Positions 38,101 through 53,100 of a stretch of 64,000 nucleotides of DNA are shown piece after piece. The notes under the pieces are model-generated. The model was not told where the DNA came from. It saw only the letters and a list, made by a program, of their open reading frames with translations, and searched no databases. The translations under genes and the position numbers were made by a program. Numbering within the stretch: the stretch's first letter is position 1; the number at the start of each line of letters is the position of its first letter. This stretch comes from Halichondria panicea (lineage: Eukaryota > Porifera > Demospongiae > Suberitida > Halichondriidae): contig NC_087393.1 in the NCBI RefSeq assembly GCF_963675165.1, positions 4,283,502 to 4,347,501 of the forward strand, written 5' to 3'.

Positions 38101-41100
38101 GCAAACCAAGCATGCACTGTATATAATTACTATACTGCTCTCTGTTTGCAGCTGGTATACAACCTAGCTCAGGGTGAGAGCGAGCTTCAACATTTGTTAC
38201 CGTGGCTACTCAATGTCCAGGCTCGTGCCCCTTCCTCCCCTGTCATCATTGTGGGCACCCATATTGACAAGTGAGTGCCCCCTCTACCTGTTTAACTTTG
38301 ACTCATTTTTGTTTCAGTAGTTACGGCTTTAGTTGATTTTGTTGATAAAAACTGTGACAATAATGTAACACTACTTGCATGATGTTTGTTTTATGCAGAT
38401 TGTCACAGGAAGAGTTTGATCAACGTCGAATCATGATGAGGGATAAGATTCGAGATATGATAAAGAAACCTGGTTTTCCTGGAGATATTTACTTCGGAGA
38501 GGTCAGCTGCTTCGATGATAGGCTGGTCTCGGGCCTACGCAAGAAGATCAGGATGCTTATTGATGGGTGCGTACCTTTATTCAGTGTTGTATACCTTACA
38601 AAGTGTGGTATCACTTGAGTACTACATAATTATATCATCACTTAAACATACATACATATTTGGTCTTATTATTACTTGAATACATACATACACATGTATC
38701 TCATCACTTGAATACATACATACACATGTACTTGAATACATGTACATACTTTCCATCACTTTAATACATGTACCGTACTCTACCGAGATTACGCCCACCC
38801 TAATTGCATGCTACAAAGCAGCTACAGGTGTGATGGGCTTAATTTCGAAAACAGCAGTTTGTCTCGAAATTAAGCCCACCCAGGTGTTTGCCTCGAAATT
38901 ACGCCCACTCATTAAGAAACTAGGTCTTTTCTGTCTACGTGTGAGGCCTGCTAGCTCTTAAAATACAATAAATACAGCAATATGCAACATGGTATTGCAT
39001 AGGTAACTATAGCTAGGTATAAAGAAAGTATACAAGTCAAGATTCTGCATCAGAAGGCTGTTACAAGTCAAGATTCTGCATCAGAAGGCTGTCAGAGTCT
39101 TTAACAGAGATTCAGAGAAGATTGTCCTGTATCTCTTATACTTGCAAATATAGCTAGGACCTAGCTATAGCTAGCTATATATATCCAGCTTACACAAGAA
39201 ACTGCTAAACCTTTTCTAGTCTTGACAACTACTCAATGCACTTCCTGGTGGGCGTATTCTCGAGGCAAATTAACCTATGCAAGAACTTTCACTTAAAGTG
39301 GGGGTGGGCGTAATTTCGGATGTGGGCGTAATCTCGGTAGAGTACGGTACATACTTTCCATCACTTGAATACATACACTTGAATGCATACAATTTGAATA
39401 CTGTACATATCATCACTTGAACACATACATGCCATCACTTATCATCACTTGAATATAATTATGTACGTAGTTTGTCAGTGTAAGACATGCACAAAGTGTT
39501 TAGTGTACAGTTAATTATACGTACATACGTATGTAATGTACATGTATAGAACTCGTAGACTGAGACGTACCATTCCAACAGTACCTACTATCAATGCTGG
39601 ACAAGGACAATACTGCTAGTTTAATTGTATTGTGGAAAATGCATGTAACATTGTTTCCATGGCTCTGCAACTGTGCGGTCACTGAATGTAGGCAGCCCAT
39701 AATTTATGTCACAATAATGCTTCCAAAACTCATTCTAAAATCAGTTAAATATACCTATCTTGACAAAATGAAATCATCTATAGTGCCTATCTTAAAACAA
39801 CAATTTCCTGGGGGGGGGGGGCATGCACATTGAGACCCTCCTCTTCGCAGCATTTTCTAAATGAACAGTTGATTCATACTGTTACGTATATTCTACTGGC
39901 TTAATTAGTAATTATTATAACATCAGTGCATGCATGCAGGTGGCAATGATATTAGTAATGTTATCACCACAGGGCCAAGCTGAGAGGGCAGAAGATCATG
40001 GGAGGAATGGTGCCCTCCAATTATTTGGTAAGTGATATATATCCCTGACATTAAGTATCATACTCTGGCGTAAGTAGCCCATTTCTCAGATTGAGCACAC
40101 GTTATACTTAGGCATTTCTTTGCTAACTCAGTGTACATCACAATTAATAAAGGCTTCTAAGAAGTATATACGCATTTTACTTTGCTTCACTATTGGCCTT
40201 CCTCCTGTACAATAAATTTAATTGTTATAATTATGTGTAGGGCGTTAACTGGCTATGAATTATTATCGCAATACTTATTACTTACACATATTGATAATGT
40301 CACAGTCGCCTATAAAGAATGTGTGATGACCATGCATTTACACGTACGAACCTAGCTATATATACATTGCGCACGGAAAGGTATACTTATTATAGCTATA
40401 CGTATAGTGTAGCTATTTTTTTAGCTATCTTAAACAATGATCATGGAGAGCGAAAAGATAGACCAGTATAGACCAACTACGACTGTAAGAGTGCTGGAAT
40501 TCGTGTCACTGCTGGTGGCTACTGTACTGGTAGTGGTAATGTTTATCTTAAGCATTTTATCAAACTTTCCACATATTGGGGTCGGATTTAAGAACGGAAC
40601 GACGGAAGTCTCTGATATTTTCTACACTCAACTCACCCCTGCTGGATGGATCTTCAAGATATGGGGACTCGTGTACACATGGCAAGTCATCTGGATTATC
40701 TATGGCTGGTCCTTTGTCTTCAGACCTGCGACTCCACGGGCAATCTCATTTGTTACTTACATCTTGTACTCGATTGGGCAGCTCTGCAATATAGCCTGGA
40801 CTTATCTCTGGGGAAATTTGTATACTGCAGCCTCTTTTGGTGTTGCAGTTGTACTTTCCCTCATATTATACTCCACTCTGGTTGCACAGGCCATTCACCT
40901 CTACAGGGAAACACCTGCTCTCTCCTCTACAAAGAAGTTCAAGATCGATTTGTACCTCACCCGAATTATTGTGTTGAACAGTATAGCGATATATATCGCT
41001 TGGGTTGCTATAGCTACTGAACTGAATTTTGTGATTCTTCTGGTTTACTATTGTGGTGTTGATGACACTACAGCTGTTACTATTGACCTGGCATGTCTCC

Positions 41101-44100
41101 TCATCGTAATAATTGTCTATTTTATTCTGGAAAACACTCTTTTTGATAGATTTGCACGCTTTGTGTTCATCTTTTATCCATCATTAATCTGGGCTTTCAC
41201 TGGTATAGTGTCAGCACATTGGGGAGTGGAAGAGGACAATCGAAACCCGATCTTTACTCTCGTGTTGCTGGTGTTGTGCATAGTGCTGTTCATTGTCAGG
41301 ATCATTCTATGGATTGTCTTTGCATTTGTACGTCCTCTGGCTGTCCCAAAAACTAAACCACCTCTTAGGGATTTTATTTGCATCATTTGTACGTACTCTG
41401 GCTGTTCCAAAAACTAAAACTACTGTGAACTTTTCATACACATTCCCTTGAATTATCTTATGCTACTGTGACAGCTATAGCTAGTGCATGTATTATATTC
41501 AATGAACGACCAGAACTGCATCTTTATAAGCATTAAGAGTGTTTTAAAAGTTATGCAGTCCCTTCCATGCTATATTGTACGTCGCGTAGCATGATTTGGT
41601 AAGGGTGGTCGTTAATAAAACACATAGCATAAGAATCCTCGAATACAGGAAACTCGCCCTCTTGCTTGTGCCTGTATATTTCATAAAACACTCAGTCAAC
41701 AAATTGTTATGTATTTATCCAGGCCTGGCCTTTTGTAACCGTGCGGAAAGTGACAAAAAGACAGAATAAAAAATTAAAACTCAATTATTCATTCTTTCCA
41801 TATCCACTGTGGATATGGAAAGAAATGTACTCTGTATTGCTTTTTCGGGGTGCCAGGAAGCTTGACACTTCCTGTTGAGTGTTCCAACGTTCCATGTCGG
41901 TCCAGTCTGCCGTATATTATTGTGTTGCAGTTCAAATTGAAAATGTTTACTCCACTTCTTCAATTGTTAGTCCACCACTGCTGTTGTGTCGCCACTGTCT
42001 GCAGGGCCACCTGAATACAATCCACTCCACTCCACAAAACTTCATTCTTCTTTTGTAGTGTTGCAGTCAGGTTAGGTTGTCTGTTTTTTCCAGTATCTCA
42101 ACAAGTTCTACTAAATTTCTATACTGTCGCCTTTCATTGTTTGAAGACGTCTTTCACTCTCAACTGCATGCATGCCGCTCCAGCTCACATAAATTCAATT
42201 CTGTTACAGTTTTTGTAACCACGCCTCGCGCATAAATCAAGTTAGATAAACCACACTCATTCGTAGAATATGCATCTTATCATAGACACATAATTATTCT
42301 ATATACTCGTATATATAGTTTGTATACATATGCCCACTTATTTTCTGACCTCGTGCAGCCATATAATTCTGTCTGCATGATGCTTCATTAGTCACCCCCC
42401 CTGCACTATACTATGCTCCCACACATGCTTGTACTTAGCTTGTACTGATGTAAACATAGCACTTTTACCTGATAGAGCTAGCAGTTGCACACACAATCCA
42501 CACACAGGAATTATGCTACGGCATATGTACCTGAGAGCTCCTATTCAATAAATCTGTTTGCATGTGCACTTGATGTCATTTTTGAAGTGACGTGTAAGGT
42601 TAGTACCTGTGTTACATGCCTTCCAATTATTAAGTAATTAACATTGTAAGTACCATACACTGACGTAAGTGGCCCAACTTTCAGATTGTGCACACATTAT
42701 GCTTTTGGCACGTTATAATAATTATACACACTTGAGAAAGGCTGTAACCATTTTGAGGATCCACATTTTGTGCTTGTGACACTTTAATTGGCCTCCCTAT
42801 AGTACGTATATAGTATAAGGTTTTCTGTGTTCATTGCTACGTGTATAGGGTTAATTGCTAGAAAACCAATGGCCCTGTGTATTAATTGTTGTGCTTGGTC
42901 TGGCCATGATAATTCACACCATATAAATCTGGTCTTTTATTATGCATCGGTGCGCATGCGCAAGCGAGGTATACAGTAGTGTGTTTGTGTGTCTGTGTGT
43001 CTGTGTAGACTGCTATGTAGCTGCTCAAGGATCAATGGAGTGCAAGTAAGAGTTTCTATAGGCTTCTAGTCATGGATTTGAATTCGTGGATTTGCAAAAT
43101 AATGCTTCGTTCTCAAGTTACGTATGCTTAGTTTTGTACTTGGAATGCCATTGCAGCCTCTTCAGAAGAGTGCGTAGCAAAATTAACTTGTTCACCGAGT
43201 GTTGCTACTCTACTTAGTAGTTAGCTCTGCACTAAAACGCTAGCTATTGGTAACTGCAAGAGTGAGAAGAGAGCTGCACGGCTCCGCTGATGCTGAACTT
43301 TTGGCATCAATCGTTTTTAATAACAATCAGTCGACTCTTTACAATAAAACAAAAATGCTCATCATAATGTGTGTATTTAGTAGTTTTGGCACCTCCACCG
43401 AGGCATCAGCACCCGCGGTGCTTTCATTAATTATCGCAATAGTTAATACTTGCACATCATGTCACAGTCAAGCTGTACAAAGAAGGCGTGAAATATTTAG
43501 ATGACCACATATACGAACCTATAGCTATATATATATACAGTGCAATATAGCTATATCTGTATTTGTGCCGGCACTATAATAGCAAGACTAATCATGGAGA
43601 GTAAAAAGATAGACCAGTATAGACCAACTACGACTGTAAGAGTGCTGGAATTCGTGTCACTGCTGGTGGCTACACTACTAGTAGTGGTAATGTTAATCTT
43701 CAGCATTTTATCAAACTTTCCACATATTGGGGTCGGATTTAAGAACGGAACGAAAGAAGTCTCTGATATTTTCTACACTCAACTCACCCCTGCTGGATGG
43801 ACCTTCACGATATGGGGACTCGTGTACACATGGCAAGTCATCTGGATTATCTATGGCTGGTCCTTTGTCTTCAGACCTGCGACTCCACGGGCAATCTCAT
43901 TTGTTACTTACATCTTGTACTCGATTGGGCAGCTCTGCAATATAGCCTGGACTTATCTCTGGGGAAATTTGTATACTGCAGCCTCTTTTGGTGTTGCAGT
44001 TGCGTTTTCCCTCATATTATGCGCTAGTCTTGTTGCACAGGCCATTCACCTCTACAGAGAAACACCTGCTCTCTCCTCTACAAAGAAGTTCAAGATTGAT

Positions 44101-47100
44101 TTTTACATCGCACGAATTGTCGTGTTGAACAGTATAGCTATATATGTACTTTGGGTTGCTATAGCGTCTGAACTGAATTTTGTGATTCTTCTGGTTTACT
44201 ATTATGGTGTTGATGACACTACAGCTGTTACTATTGACTTGGCATGTCTCCTCATCATAATCATCTCCTATTTTATTCTGGAAAACACATTTTTCGACAG
44301 ATTCGCACGATTTATATTTATTGTGTATCCAGTGTTTATATGGGCTTTCTCTGGTATAGTATCAGCACATTGGGGAGTGGAAGAGGACAATCGAAACCCG
44401 ATCTTTACTCTCGTGTTGCTGGTGTTGTGCATAGTGCTGTTCATTGTCAGGATCATTCTATGGATTGTCTATGCATTTGTACGTCCTCTGGCTGTCCCAA
44501 AAACTAGTTTGGGGGATTTGTTTTGCAGCATCTGTTTAAAAAAATGATATTTGAATTAGCTTGCTATATATAGCTATAGCCAGTGTACAATTATCATAAT
44601 GTTTTATTGTGAGTGGACAAATGCATGTAGAACTGCACCGTTATAAGCATTTTCTCTTGTTTAAACCGTTGTCTAGAGCATCATATTAATTATCACCTAT
44701 TTTCTGACCTCATGCAGCCATGGTTCTGTCTTACACTGCATCTGTAATTAATTGTCCTAATAACATATGTACATGTCAGTGTATGTATAGAGGGGTTTAT
44801 GACAATAAACCTCCCGACCACAAGGGCGTAGGTCGAGGGATGGGTGTGGTTTACTGTCATAAACCCCGAGGCACTACATGTGCATTAACTGATATATATA
44901 TATGTCCCATTTGATTGATTGATTGGTTGCTATGCATCCAGCCTATATATAAGCTTGCATGGCTACCACACAGCCCTGAGGTGCCAGTTAAAACGAGTGT
45001 AAAGCCCCGAGGCCAAGGATGCTTTGCGTTGCCATAAATTCAAATGTATAGTGGACCATAAGTGCTATAATTACACCCACTGGAATGAACAATGCTTGCT
45101 ACGTAATAAGCTACCTTACCATGGATACTAACAGTCTCAAAAACTTTTGAAAACAAACGACAAAGCTTGTGCGTATAGCTTTTAGCCAGTGCTAAGCTTC
45201 TAGCTCTACGCACTAACTTATCCATGTCCAAACAGTGAGCCCCACCCTTTCTCCAGCCTTCCTGGTGTTTGGTATAGTTTATGAGGAATGCGGAGTTTAT
45301 GGTATAGTTAAACCCCATGCAGTTGCTATGATACAGACCCCAAGTGGGGTAATATCACACTTATACGTCACCACTATCATTGGTCAACAGCTGTACGATA
45401 CATAGAAAAATAACATAGAGTCCCAAGCATGCACATACAGCTTTCAAGGATTTTTCAAGTTTCATTTTTGTAAGCAATCAGAAAGGAGCCATGCATTCTT
45501 GACGGTATACTAAGACTACAAAGCAACAGCAGAAACACGGACGCTGCCCGCTACTGTGGTTACATACTACGCCTTGGAGTAACCATGGTAGCTAGCTAGC
45601 AGAGGATATTATGGATATCCTCCTCGTATATATATATATATAGGTATGGTACATCGTATACTTATTTTCAGTCACTGTGCGGCGTACAAAATGAGATGCA
45701 CGAGGGAAAGTTGCCTGCATTTAGTCATAAATACTGCAAGCTGATTGGTTAAAGGAAGTGTTCTATCCAACTTAGAAAATCATGTACTTTCTTAGAAAGT
45801 ATGGGCTAGTAGAACCCTCACTATAATATGTTCGGTATAATTATACTATAATTAATACAACCAGCCCTTTGGGCTTCTACATGATTTAGAAACTTCCTAA
45901 ACCGTGTCTAATTATTATGTATAATAAAGCGTAAAACACATGGATTCTCATCTCGGATCAATTAAATCATGCCCCGAAGGCTATACGCGATCGTGTAATC
46001 TACAGTAATACAGAAGGGACTGTGATAACTTTTATTACACCTTTGTTGCCTTGACAACGTGAAAAAAATATTATAATCGACATGCATGCAGAGCTTATTA
46101 TTATAATGTCTCACAGCTATCTTGGAAATGTCTCACACATCACACAGCTGGCATGCAATCTTAGATGTTGGGACAGCCAGAGGACGTACAAATGCAAAGA
46201 CAATCCATAGAATGATCCTGACAATGAACAGCACTACGCACAACACCAGCAACACGAGAGTAAAGATCGGGTTTCGATTGTCCTCTTCCACTCCCCAATG
46301 TGCTGACAATGCACCAGAGAAAGCCCATATGAATAACGGATACACGATAAACACAAATCGTGCAAATCTATCCAAAATCGTGTTCTCCAGAATAAAATAG
46401 ACAATGATAGCAACAAGGAGAATGGACAGGCCAACAGTACTAGCCGTGGTAGCATCAACACCACCATAGTAGACAAGAAGAATGACGAAGTTCAGTTGAG
46501 TAGCTGTAGTAACCCAAGCGGCATATATAGCTACGCTGTTTAAAACAATAATTCGACTGAGGTATAGATCAATCTTAAACTTCTTTGTAGAGGAGAGAGC
46601 AGGTGTTTCTCTGTAGAGGTGAATGGCCTGTGCAATCACAGTGGCATATAGAGATATGCTACACAGAGCTATGATTCCAAATGCTACTTCAGGGTACAAA
46701 TTACCCCATAAGTAGATCCATATGAGATTACAAATGTTCGCGAATCCATAAAATATGTAAGTAACGAATGAGATTGCCTGTGGTGTTGCAGGTCTGAAGA
46801 CAAATGACCAGCCATAAATAATCCAGAGGACTTGAGCGGTGTATATTATTCCCCATATCGTGAAGGTCCATCCAGCAGGGGTGATTTGAGTGTAGTAGAT
46901 ATCAGAGATAGCTCCAGTGGTGTTTTTGAATCCAGCCCCTTCAACATTCGAGAGTGAGCTTGCAAGAAGTGCAACTCCCAGGATGATTGTAGTCAGTAGT
47001 AGAAAGATAAATTCCAGCACTCTGTAGGTCTGGGTCGGCTTATATTGAGAAACGTTTTCATTCTCAATACTACCTTTCTCACTCTCTATAACATTCTCCA

Positions 47101-50100
47101 TAATAGCAAGAGTACTCTGTGATAATAGCTTTCTCTGTAAACAGTGGATAGTTTGTATGTTTGTTACAAAAGCAGTTACCTAGCAATGCAATACAAGTAA
47201 AAAGCTTGTAGTAGATCTATAGCCTCAGGGGAGCTGTTCAATCTGGTTGCATAGCAATAACTTGCAGGTTAATAGGTAAAGGGTCATTAAACGAGATTGT
47301 CACATTCCAGTGCAATACACACAGCATGCATGGGAGCTGTTCAATCTGGTTGCATAGCAATAACAATAACTGGCAGGTTAATAGGTAAAGGGTCATTAAA
47401 CGAGATTGTCACATTCCAGTGCAATACACACAGTATGCATGCAGTGCAGTGTGAGGCTTCTGATTTCTGTATTAATTTTAATAAGAGAACAATAATTAAT
47501 TTTGTGATCCAGAACTCGGGCAACACACAGTGTCTATGCTTACCATCACAACCAACTATAAAAGGACCCTCCCGGGCCAGATACTATTCAATCTAGGATG
47601 CAGACTGCAAAAAGAACAAGACTATGCCAGATTTTGCAGCCGTCAAAAAGCTAGTTGAGCAACACGTCGACTCCTACAGATGCTCTTGATCCAAGTGCGT
47701 TTACCATTCGACGTCCCTTACTGGAGTTGCAAGCTCTTCTTGGATAAATGTATCTAAACCACACCCATGCATGGACCCATGGAACTTGCTTAGCCATCTT
47801 GTTGGAGAGCAGTTTCCGTGTTTCTGCCGTTGCTTTGATTCTTATTTACGAATTTTAAGACGAGAAGACTCCATTGAGCTTCACTGGAGGCTTATAACCG
47901 TTAAGCGTGGCGGCTCTTTTCTCTTTGCTTACTGAAAAAACAAAAAAAAAACAACAACAAAACTTGAAAACAGTGCGGCCTGGGCCTGTATGATATTTTT
48001 CTATGTATCCTACAGCTGTTGACCAATGTGAGTGGTGACGTAAGTGTGGTATAAACACTGGATAATTATTATACTCCTGCATGCATTCCTAAAAATTATT
48101 TTGTGGACCATGCATGCTGTATCCCATGCACTGTCTGAAGCCAATCCAATAATTATCATGTTATGTATACTATAACACAAACTCATAGAAATTGGACATA
48201 CTCACAGAAAGAACTCTGAGCAGTGATTACTACACTACAAGTAGCACTGGCTCACAAAACACTTCTTGTATTTGACTATACTAGCTGATGATTTAATGCA
48301 TTCAACATGCATAGCTATCTAGCTGTTGGAATTTTTATTGTCTCACCGGCACACTGAGCTATATCTTAGTTTCGGTACAGCCAGAGGACGTACAAATGCA
48401 AAGACAATCCATAGAATGATCCTGACAATGAACAGCACTATGCACAACACCAACAACACGACAGTAAAGATCGGGTTTCGATTGTCCTCTTCCACTCCCC
48501 AATGTGCTGACACTGCACCAGTAAAAGCCCATATGAATAACGGATACACGACGAACACAAATCGTGCGAATCTATCCAAAATCGTATTCTCCAGAATAAA
48601 ATAGACGATGATGACCACGAGAAGAATGGACAGGCCAACAGTACTAGCCGTGGTAGCATCAACACCACCATAGTAAACCAGAAGAATGACAAAGTTCAGT
48701 TGAGTAGCTACAGTAAGCCAAGAAGCATATATAGCTAAGCTGTTCAACACGATAATTCGAGTGAGGTACAAATCGATCTTGAACTTCTTTGTAGAGGAGA
48801 GAGCAGGTGTTTCTCTGTATAGATGAATGGCCTGTGCAACCAGAGTGGCGTATAGAGATATTCCACACAGAACTATCAATCCAAAGGCAACTTGAGCGTA
48901 CAAATTACCCCATAAGTAGACCCATATAATGTTACAAAGATTTGCAAATCCATAAAATATGTAGGTAACAAACGAGATTGCCCGTGGTGTTGCAGGTCTG
49001 AAGACAAAAGACCAGCCATAGACAATCCAGATGACTTGGGCGGTGTATATGACTCCCCATACAGAAAATGTCCATCCAGCAGGAGTGATCTCTGTGTAGT
49101 AGATATCAGAAACCTCTCCTGTTCCATTCCTGAATCCAGCCCCTTCAACATTGGAGAGTATGCTTGTAAGAAATGTGAGCCCCAGGATGATTGTAGTCAG
49201 TAGTAGAAAGATGAATTCCAGCACTCTGTAGGTCAGGGTCGGCCTATATGGAGAAACCTTCTCACTCTCCATAGCTTTCTTTGTGAACAGGTGGCTAGTT
49301 GTTTCTGTGGCACTTAATTGTCTAATTGTGCTATAATGGTGAGAATGTGTATCTGTATAGTCATTGCATACAATACATTCCATGTAGTGATGTCCACTGG
49401 TGCATGCATGGGCTTCTTTTTATTGATTATGTAATATTTGATTTCGATCTTTTGTGCCTGTAAGACACTTTGTACCATCAATTGGGTTGTTATAGGCTTA
49501 TACATGTCAGCGTAATTGGATCCTCTCTAATATACATATTGGGAAGATGTATCCTAGCTGTGGTAATATATACCCCTGATTGTGTAACATGTAAGAGGTG
49601 TCCTTGTTTCAGAGAGTCCACATTATGGTGATTCCATGCAATGTTACACTTATTAAAGTACTATTATTTATTTCTTAAATTTCCAATGTATGTACGTGTT
49701 GATACCATAGGAGTCCAGATGAATAATTTATGCTAACACAAATTCAGAAATAGAACAAAAATAGAACTGGTATACGTTGCTATGCTATTGGAACTCTGAG
49801 CACTGAGCACTGATTCAATATGTTCTAATCATGAAGTCACAGGAGGAAGATTGAGACCAAATATAAACTACAGCAAGCACTGGCACATAGAACACAATTA
49901 TGTATTCAGCCTACTACATATGTTTCTCTCACATAGCTATCTTAGATTTTGGAAGTTAATGTCTCACACAACAATCTTAGGTTTTGGGACAACCAGAGGA
50001 CGTACAAATGCAAAGACAATCCATAGAATGATCCTGACAATGAACAGCACTATGCACAACACCAGCAACACGAGAGTAAAGATCGGGTTTTGATTGTCCT

Positions 50101-53100
50101 TTTCCACTCCCCAATGTGCTGACACTATACCAGTGAAAGCCCATATGAGTAACGGTAACACAACGAACACAAATCGTGTGAATCTGTCCAAAATCGTGTT
50201 CTCTAGAATAAAATAGATGATGATGACAACGAGGAGAATCGACAAGCCAACAGTACCAGCTGTAGTAGGATCAACACCACCATAGTTAACCAGAACAATG
50301 ACAAAGTTCAGTTGAGTAGCTGCAGTAAGCCAAGAAGCATATATAGCTACGCTGTTCAAAACAATAATCCGAGTGAGGTACAAATCGATCTTGAACTTCT
50401 TTGTAGAGGAGAGTGCAGGTGTTTCTCTGTAGAGGTGAATGGCCTGTGCAATCAGTGGCGTATAGAGATATACCACACAGAGCTATAAAGGCAAAGGCAA
50501 CTTGAGGGTACAAATTACCCCATGAGTAGGTCCATACAATACTACAAAGGTTTGCAAATCCATAAAATATGTAGGTAACAAACGAGATTGCCCGCGGTGT
50601 TGCAGGTCTGAAGACAAAAGACCAACCATAGACAATCCAGAGGACTTGAGCGGTGTATATGACTCCCCATACAGAAAATGTCCATCCAGCAGGAGTGATT
50701 TGTGTGTTGTAGCTATCAGAAACCTCTCCTGTTCTATTCATGAATCCAGCCCCTTCAATATTAGAGAGTAGGCCTGTAAGAAGTGTGAGCCCCAGGATGA
50801 TTAGTAAAACCAGTAGGTTTTACATAGGATTGGCAGTGGGTTTGCCCGTGTTTAGTAATATTTCAATTATTTTGACTCATGTTCAAACTGTTCTATCTCT
50901 GCAGGGAAAGGCCACATCAAGAAACTGGCTGAACAGATAGTTTATTTAGCCTTTTCTCTCTTTGTATCTCTCATTTCATAATCCATAAACATTTTAATGA
51001 ATGAATATTTTTATTTTAAAAATTGCACTATTTCGACGTTTCACCGCTCTTTGTCTGACTGACTAAGTAAGTAAGTGAGTAAGTAAGTAAGTTTCTTGCC
51101 CAGCATTTACTCCAAGTACAGCCATCTCCAGGACATTCTGCACAGGGTTTCCAAACGACTACAACCTGGATTACAAAGCGCTTCTTCAGATTTGCGATTG
51201 CTTCCACGAGGCAGATGACCTCTCAGTCTCTATTTCTCTTACCTAGACAATTCCGCCATCTTTAATGACTCAGCCAATAATAATAGATAGGCGTGGCTAA
51301 TAAACCGTGCGCCTAAAATCAGTGCAGCAGTGCTTTTCCAGAGCCTGAGGTGTTCCTTTTCTTCACACTGTTCAGCTCTAGCTCCCTTTCTCTGACAGGC
51401 ATACTATATGCACTGGCTAGATATCATGCTCTTAAAATGGCTGTCATTTAATACTGATTCGCAAATTCAACATAATTATCAAGCAATAAATTATTACTCT
51501 AATTATTATTATTAGTCCAGAGATATTCGAGAAGATATCTGATTAGTCCTGTCTTCTCTTCTTGTACTGCCTCTTGACGTTCCACTTATGCATGTCATGA
51601 TACGTAAACTGTACTGAAAAAGAAAGGGAATCCGACTAGAAAAACATTTGCAATGTGAAAAATTGCTAGGATTGGCCAGGGGAACCACAAAAAAGCGTGG
51701 GAACAAGAAATCAGACGAGAGCATAACTCCAATCCGTTACAACGTCATGAACATGTACGATACATAGTATATTAAATAATAGACTGTGTTCCAGATCCAC
51801 CTATCAGCTTCCATCCACCACATCATTCACCAGTACGGTCCGTGCATGTTACTACGCATGGATGGACTGTGTGTACCTGTGCTCAACACTGCATGTATTA
51901 GGAACATCAATTCATCACAAATCATCATGATTATGTGCCCCACATTCTAAAATGGATGTATAATAAATATATATAGGGATTGGTCATCACTCCACCAGTA
52001 AAAATTGCGTGGCATATTGGCTGGGAAAACATGGGAAAACTACCAGTATACATGTGATTGACGTTGTAACGGATTGGAGTTATGCTCTCGTCTGATTTCT
52101 TGTTCCCACGCTTTTTTGTGGTTCCCCTGGCCAATCCTAGCAATTTTTCACATTGCAAATGTTTTTCTAGTCGGATTGTAGTCAGTAGTAGAAAGATGAA
52201 TTCCAGCACTCTGTAGGTCAGGGTCGGCCTATATGGAGAAACCTTCACACTCTCCATAATATAGCTTTCTTTGTGAACAGGTGGCTAGTTGTTTCTGTGA
52301 CACTTAATTGTCTGATTGTGCTATAATGGTGAGAATGTGTAAGCCTATATCAGTCATTGGGTATGGTCCACTGAGCATGGGCTTCTTTTTGTTGATTATG
52401 TAATTTTTGTCAACTTTGAATCTACTTAAAAAGCACTGAGATAGTTGCAAATTAAAAATATGCTGACATGTATATAAACACACAAGTAAGCCTAACAACC
52501 CAATGATGGCTGTACAAAGTGTCTTTATACAGCACAAAAGGTGTTGCTATAGGAAACACTGAAATTGGACATGCATGCAACTGCCGAGGTCACTGATAGT
52601 TATATAATAATGATATTCACACCCAGAGGAGGTACGACACAAGTACCTCGATTAGGCTTGGCCACGTGCAAAATTTAACGTTAAAGTTATTGTTGCATAT
52701 GACTAATTAACTCAATTTTTAGCCTAATCAAGGTAGGCTCGTGTCGGACCTCCTCTGAGTCACACCGCTAAGCTACAAAGCTTAGTTAGAACTCTATACT
52801 TGTCACAGTATTGTGATTAATGGCTGTTATTGTGTGATATTCAACCTATTAGGGAAAAGATGTGTCCTGTGGCAATATTATTATAATATTATGTTCTAAT
52901 TTATCGGACAGCAAAAAATGCTTATTTTGGAAATTGTCCGGGTATAATTGGAACAGATCTTTATAGAGCACTGAAGTGTCCGGAATAATAACGACTGAAT
53001 AGTTGCACTAGCTATATGAAACTAGCTAAATTAATCCTCAAAGCTATATATCTTGCTGGCTATATTAAAAGCTACTTTATCTCAAGTTTTCAAGGTATGT

